From: an uncultured cyanobacterium
Lineage (GTDB): Bacteria; Cyanobacteriota; Cyanobacteriia; Cyanobacteriales; Nostocaceae
Reading direction: 5' to 3'
Length of the DNA stretch: 64,000 nt
Assembly (NCBI GenBank): GCA_903848645.1
Contig: CAINGU010000100.1
Span: 96,576-160,575 of the forward strand
Each line of letters opens with the position of its first letter. Within the stretch, counting starts at the first letter, position 1. Under the pieces are notes generated by a model. The model ran no database searches. It was not told the DNA's origin and worked only from the letters and a program-made list of their open reading frames with translations. The translations under genes and the position numbers were made by a program. Shown piece by piece: positions 62,396-64,000 of this stretch.

Positions 62396-63166
62396 ATGAA
62401 AACCGAAACCATAGTCATTTTATCCCAGCGAGAAATTGAAAAAATGCGTCGCGCTGGACGCTTGGCTGCTAAGTTGTTACAACATTTAGAACCTTTGGTA
62501 AAACCGGGGGTAAGTACCCTACAATTGAATGATGAAGCGGAAAGGTGGACTCTACAGCATGGAGCAAAAAGCGCCCCTTTAGGTTATAAAGGTTATCCTA
62601 AGTCAATTTGTACCAGTGTGAATGAGGTGATTTGTCACGGTATTCCCAATGCTAAACAAATTCTCAAGGATGGGGACATTATTAATATAGATGTTACGCC
62701 TATTGTTGAGGGTTATCATGGCGATACATCAAAAACATTTCTGGTTGGTAATCCTGCACCGAAAGCCCAAAAGTTAGTAGAAGTAACCCAAGAGTGTTTG
62801 CGGTTGGGAATTGCAGAGGTAAAACCAGGGGCGAAAATTGGGGATATTGGCGCAGCTATTCAAGAATATGCGGAATCTTTCGGCTTTTCAGTGGTGCGGG
62901 ATTTTGTCGGCCACGGGATTAGTAATATTTTCCACACTGCACCGGATGTTCCCCATTATGGCATTAGAGGGAGAGGTAAGAAACTCAGACCAGGTATGGT
63001 TTTTACCATTGAACCGATGATTAATGAAGGCACTCATGAAGCAGAAATGCTCAGTGATGGTTGGACTGCGGTAACAGGCGATCGCTTACTTTCTGCTCAA
63101 TTTGAGCATACTATTGTTGTCACAGAAGATGGGGTGGAAATTCTGACTTTACCGGACAATTTATAA
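62396..63166 (+). CDS. map: Type I methionine aminopeptidase
   Basis: The ATG at 62396 gives 256 residues; a TTG one codon upstream is rejected. Metal ligands are in NIDVTPIVEGYHGDTSKT (two Asp), GHGISNIFHTAP (His), FTIEPM (Glu) and EHTIVV (Glu). It removes N-terminal Met from new proteins in the cytoplasm. Cyanobacteria usually have more than one map gene. It starts 11 bp after the oxidoreductase stop. Confidence 0.96.
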   Translation: MKTETIVILSQREIEKMRRAGRLAAKLLQHLEPLVKPGVSTLQLNDEAERWTLQHGAKSAPLGYKGYPKSICTSVNEVICHGIPNAKQILKDGDIINIDVTPIVEGYHGDTSKTFLVGNPAPKAQKLVEVTQECLRLGIAEVKPGAKIGDIGAAIQEYAESFGFSVVRDFVGHGISNIFHTAPDVPHYGIRGRGKKLRPGMVFTIEPMINEGTHEAEMLSDGWTAVTGDRLLSAQFEHTIVVTEDGVEILTLPDNL

Positions 63167-63200
63167 TTTCTCCAATACAAAATACTATGGGGTGTTAAAT

Positions 63201-63860
63201 ATGCAGTTGATAGAACAAATAGATCCACAATCACAAGATAGCGTCATTGAAACTATTATCAATTTTGTCAAAGCGACAGATGGAGATTTTGATCATATTG
63301 ATAAACTGGCAAATGCTGTAAGTGACGAGGATAGCTTGCAGAAAATGATTGATTTTATTTGTAGCACTCCCCAAGGGAAACAAGCTTTTGAAAAGCGGCC
63401 AATGTTGGGGGAAATCAACTTGCAAGAACTCCATAGTCTGCCCATGAATACTTTAGGATATGCCTTTGCTAATCATTTTTTTTCCAATAATTTACAACCT
63501 TTAAAGCCCAAATCAGTAGAAAATGATTTTCAATTTTTATCAGCCCATATTACCGAAACTCATGATATTTGGCATATTATCACTGGTAGCAGTACAAATA
63601 TTTTGGGTGAAATTCAATTAGAAGCTTTTTATGTTTCTCAGTTATATGCTACTCGTTTCTGGCTGGCATTATTAACTAAGAATTTGCTGAAAGTTGTTGT
63701 CTATGATATTGAACTTTCTACACAATATATGGATGCTATTACCCAAGGATGGATCATGGCTAAACAAGCCAAACCTCTATTTGGAATACAATGGAATCTA
63801 TTATGGGAAACTCCATTGGCTGATGTGCGAAATTCGTTAAATATTATCTTACCAAGTTGA
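63201..63860 (+). CDS. Coq4-family protein
   Basis: The ATG at 63201 gives 219 residues; an in-frame GTG at 63192 is possible. The family motif HDIWHIITG with GEIQLEAF gives the HDxxHx11E metal-binding set. In ubiquinone-making organisms Coq4 acts in head-group modification within the Coq complex. Cyanobacteria make plastoquinone and phylloquinone, so the role here is open. It lies 34 bp after map on the same strand and is followed by the heptamer array. Confidence 0.85.
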   Translation: MQLIEQIDPQSQDSVIETIINFVKATDGDFDHIDKLANAVSDEDSLQKMIDFICSTPQGKQAFEKRPMLGEINLQELHSLPMNTLGYAFANHFFSNNLQPLKPKSVENDFQFLSAHITETHDIWHIITGSSTNILGEIQLEAFYVSQLYATRFWLALLTKNLLKVVVYDIELSTQYMDAITQGWIMAKQAKPLFGIQWNLLWETPLADVRNSLNIILPS

Positions 63861-63864
63861 CAAA

Positions 63865-64000
63865 GTAATAGGTAATAGGTAATAGGTAATAGGTAATAGG
63901 TAATAGGTAATAGGTAATAGGTAATAGGTAATAGGTAATAGGTAATAGGTAATAGGTAATAGGTAATAGGTAATAGGTAATAGGTAATAGGTAATAGGTA
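63865..64000. repeat. STRR heptamer array (GTAATAG), at least 19 copies, truncated by window end
   Basis: Perfect head-to-tail GTAATAG units begin four bases after the coq4 stop and run to the last base. This is the longest STRR in the window; total copy number is unknown because the array leaves the window. Confidence 0.95.

Overview
The window is chromosomal DNA from a cyanobacterium, very probably a filamentous Nostocales strain of the Anabaena/Dolichospermum/Aphanizomenon/Nostoc type. The evidence is psbA (photosystem II D1), petF, cyanobacterial rpoZ, a CRR6-type NDH-1 maturation factor, several families found essentially only in cyanobacteria (DUF3119, DUF3086, DUF3685/Ycf55, DUF760, DUF1350, DUF1574), about 25 copies of the HIP1 octamer GCGATCGC, and heptameric short tandem repeats (STRR) between genes. 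The DNA is AT-rich. I saw no rRNA, tRNA, CRISPR array or intact transposase. Most of the window is housekeeping sequence, interspersed with small dispersed repeats and MITE-like elements.

Layout. 0-5.4 kb: ftsE; a MITE; menH and a PilJ-type sensor kinase (minus strand, start and stop codons abutting); a His-rich CsoR/InrS-like metal sensor; an HtrA protease. 5.4-14.2 kb: an unusual HTH/periplasmic-binding-fold fusion, a small membrane protein, hyuA/hyuB (5-oxoprolinase type), a xisI-like remnant, a TPR protein, and a hicB antitoxin gene split by a 164-bp MITE. 14.2-23.3 kb: GH116 glucosidase, glycosyltransferase, MlaE-type lipid permease, DUF3119, DUF3086, plsY, and a CopG/MazF toxin-antitoxin pair. 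23.3-36.5 kb: a pseudo-receiver DUF3685 protein divergent from a NACHT-pentapeptide ATPase, a FurC/PerR-like regulator, CRR6, GT9, ispD, scpB, DUF760, a second HtrA, a LysM-M23 peptidase and an isochorismatase-fold hydrolase. 37-45 kb: a four-repeat SGNH-like DUF1574 protein with an MBOAT acyltransferase (probable polysaccharide O-acylation pair), psbA flanked by copies of one repeat, and an HlyD-type adaptor. 45-64 kb: lipase, rpoZ, HAD phosphatase, P450 plus folA, ruvB, hisF, a RsbU-like phosphatase facing a STAS antagonist, an HTH protein with a GrpE-like C-terminus, SpoIID, petF, a candidate structured RNA or tiny ORF, a Gfo/Idh/MocA oxidoreductase, map, a Coq4-like gene, and a long heptamer repeat that runs out of the window.

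Functionally the genes are mostly independent. Linked sets that the sequence supports are: kinase-menH; hyuA-hyuB; copG-mazF (ATGA overlap); DUF1574-MBOAT (O-acyl transfer); P450-folA (5-bp gap); the PP2C/STAS partner-switch pair (convergent, abutting); and oxidoreductase-map-coq4. The most unusual items are the HTH-GrpE-like fusion, the intracellular-looking binding-protein fusion, the repeat-SGNH/MBOAT pair, the MITE-split hicB with a recognisable 3-bp target duplication, the duplicated promoter-like region at 7.3 and 8.2 kb, and the compact candidate RNA near 61.3 kb.
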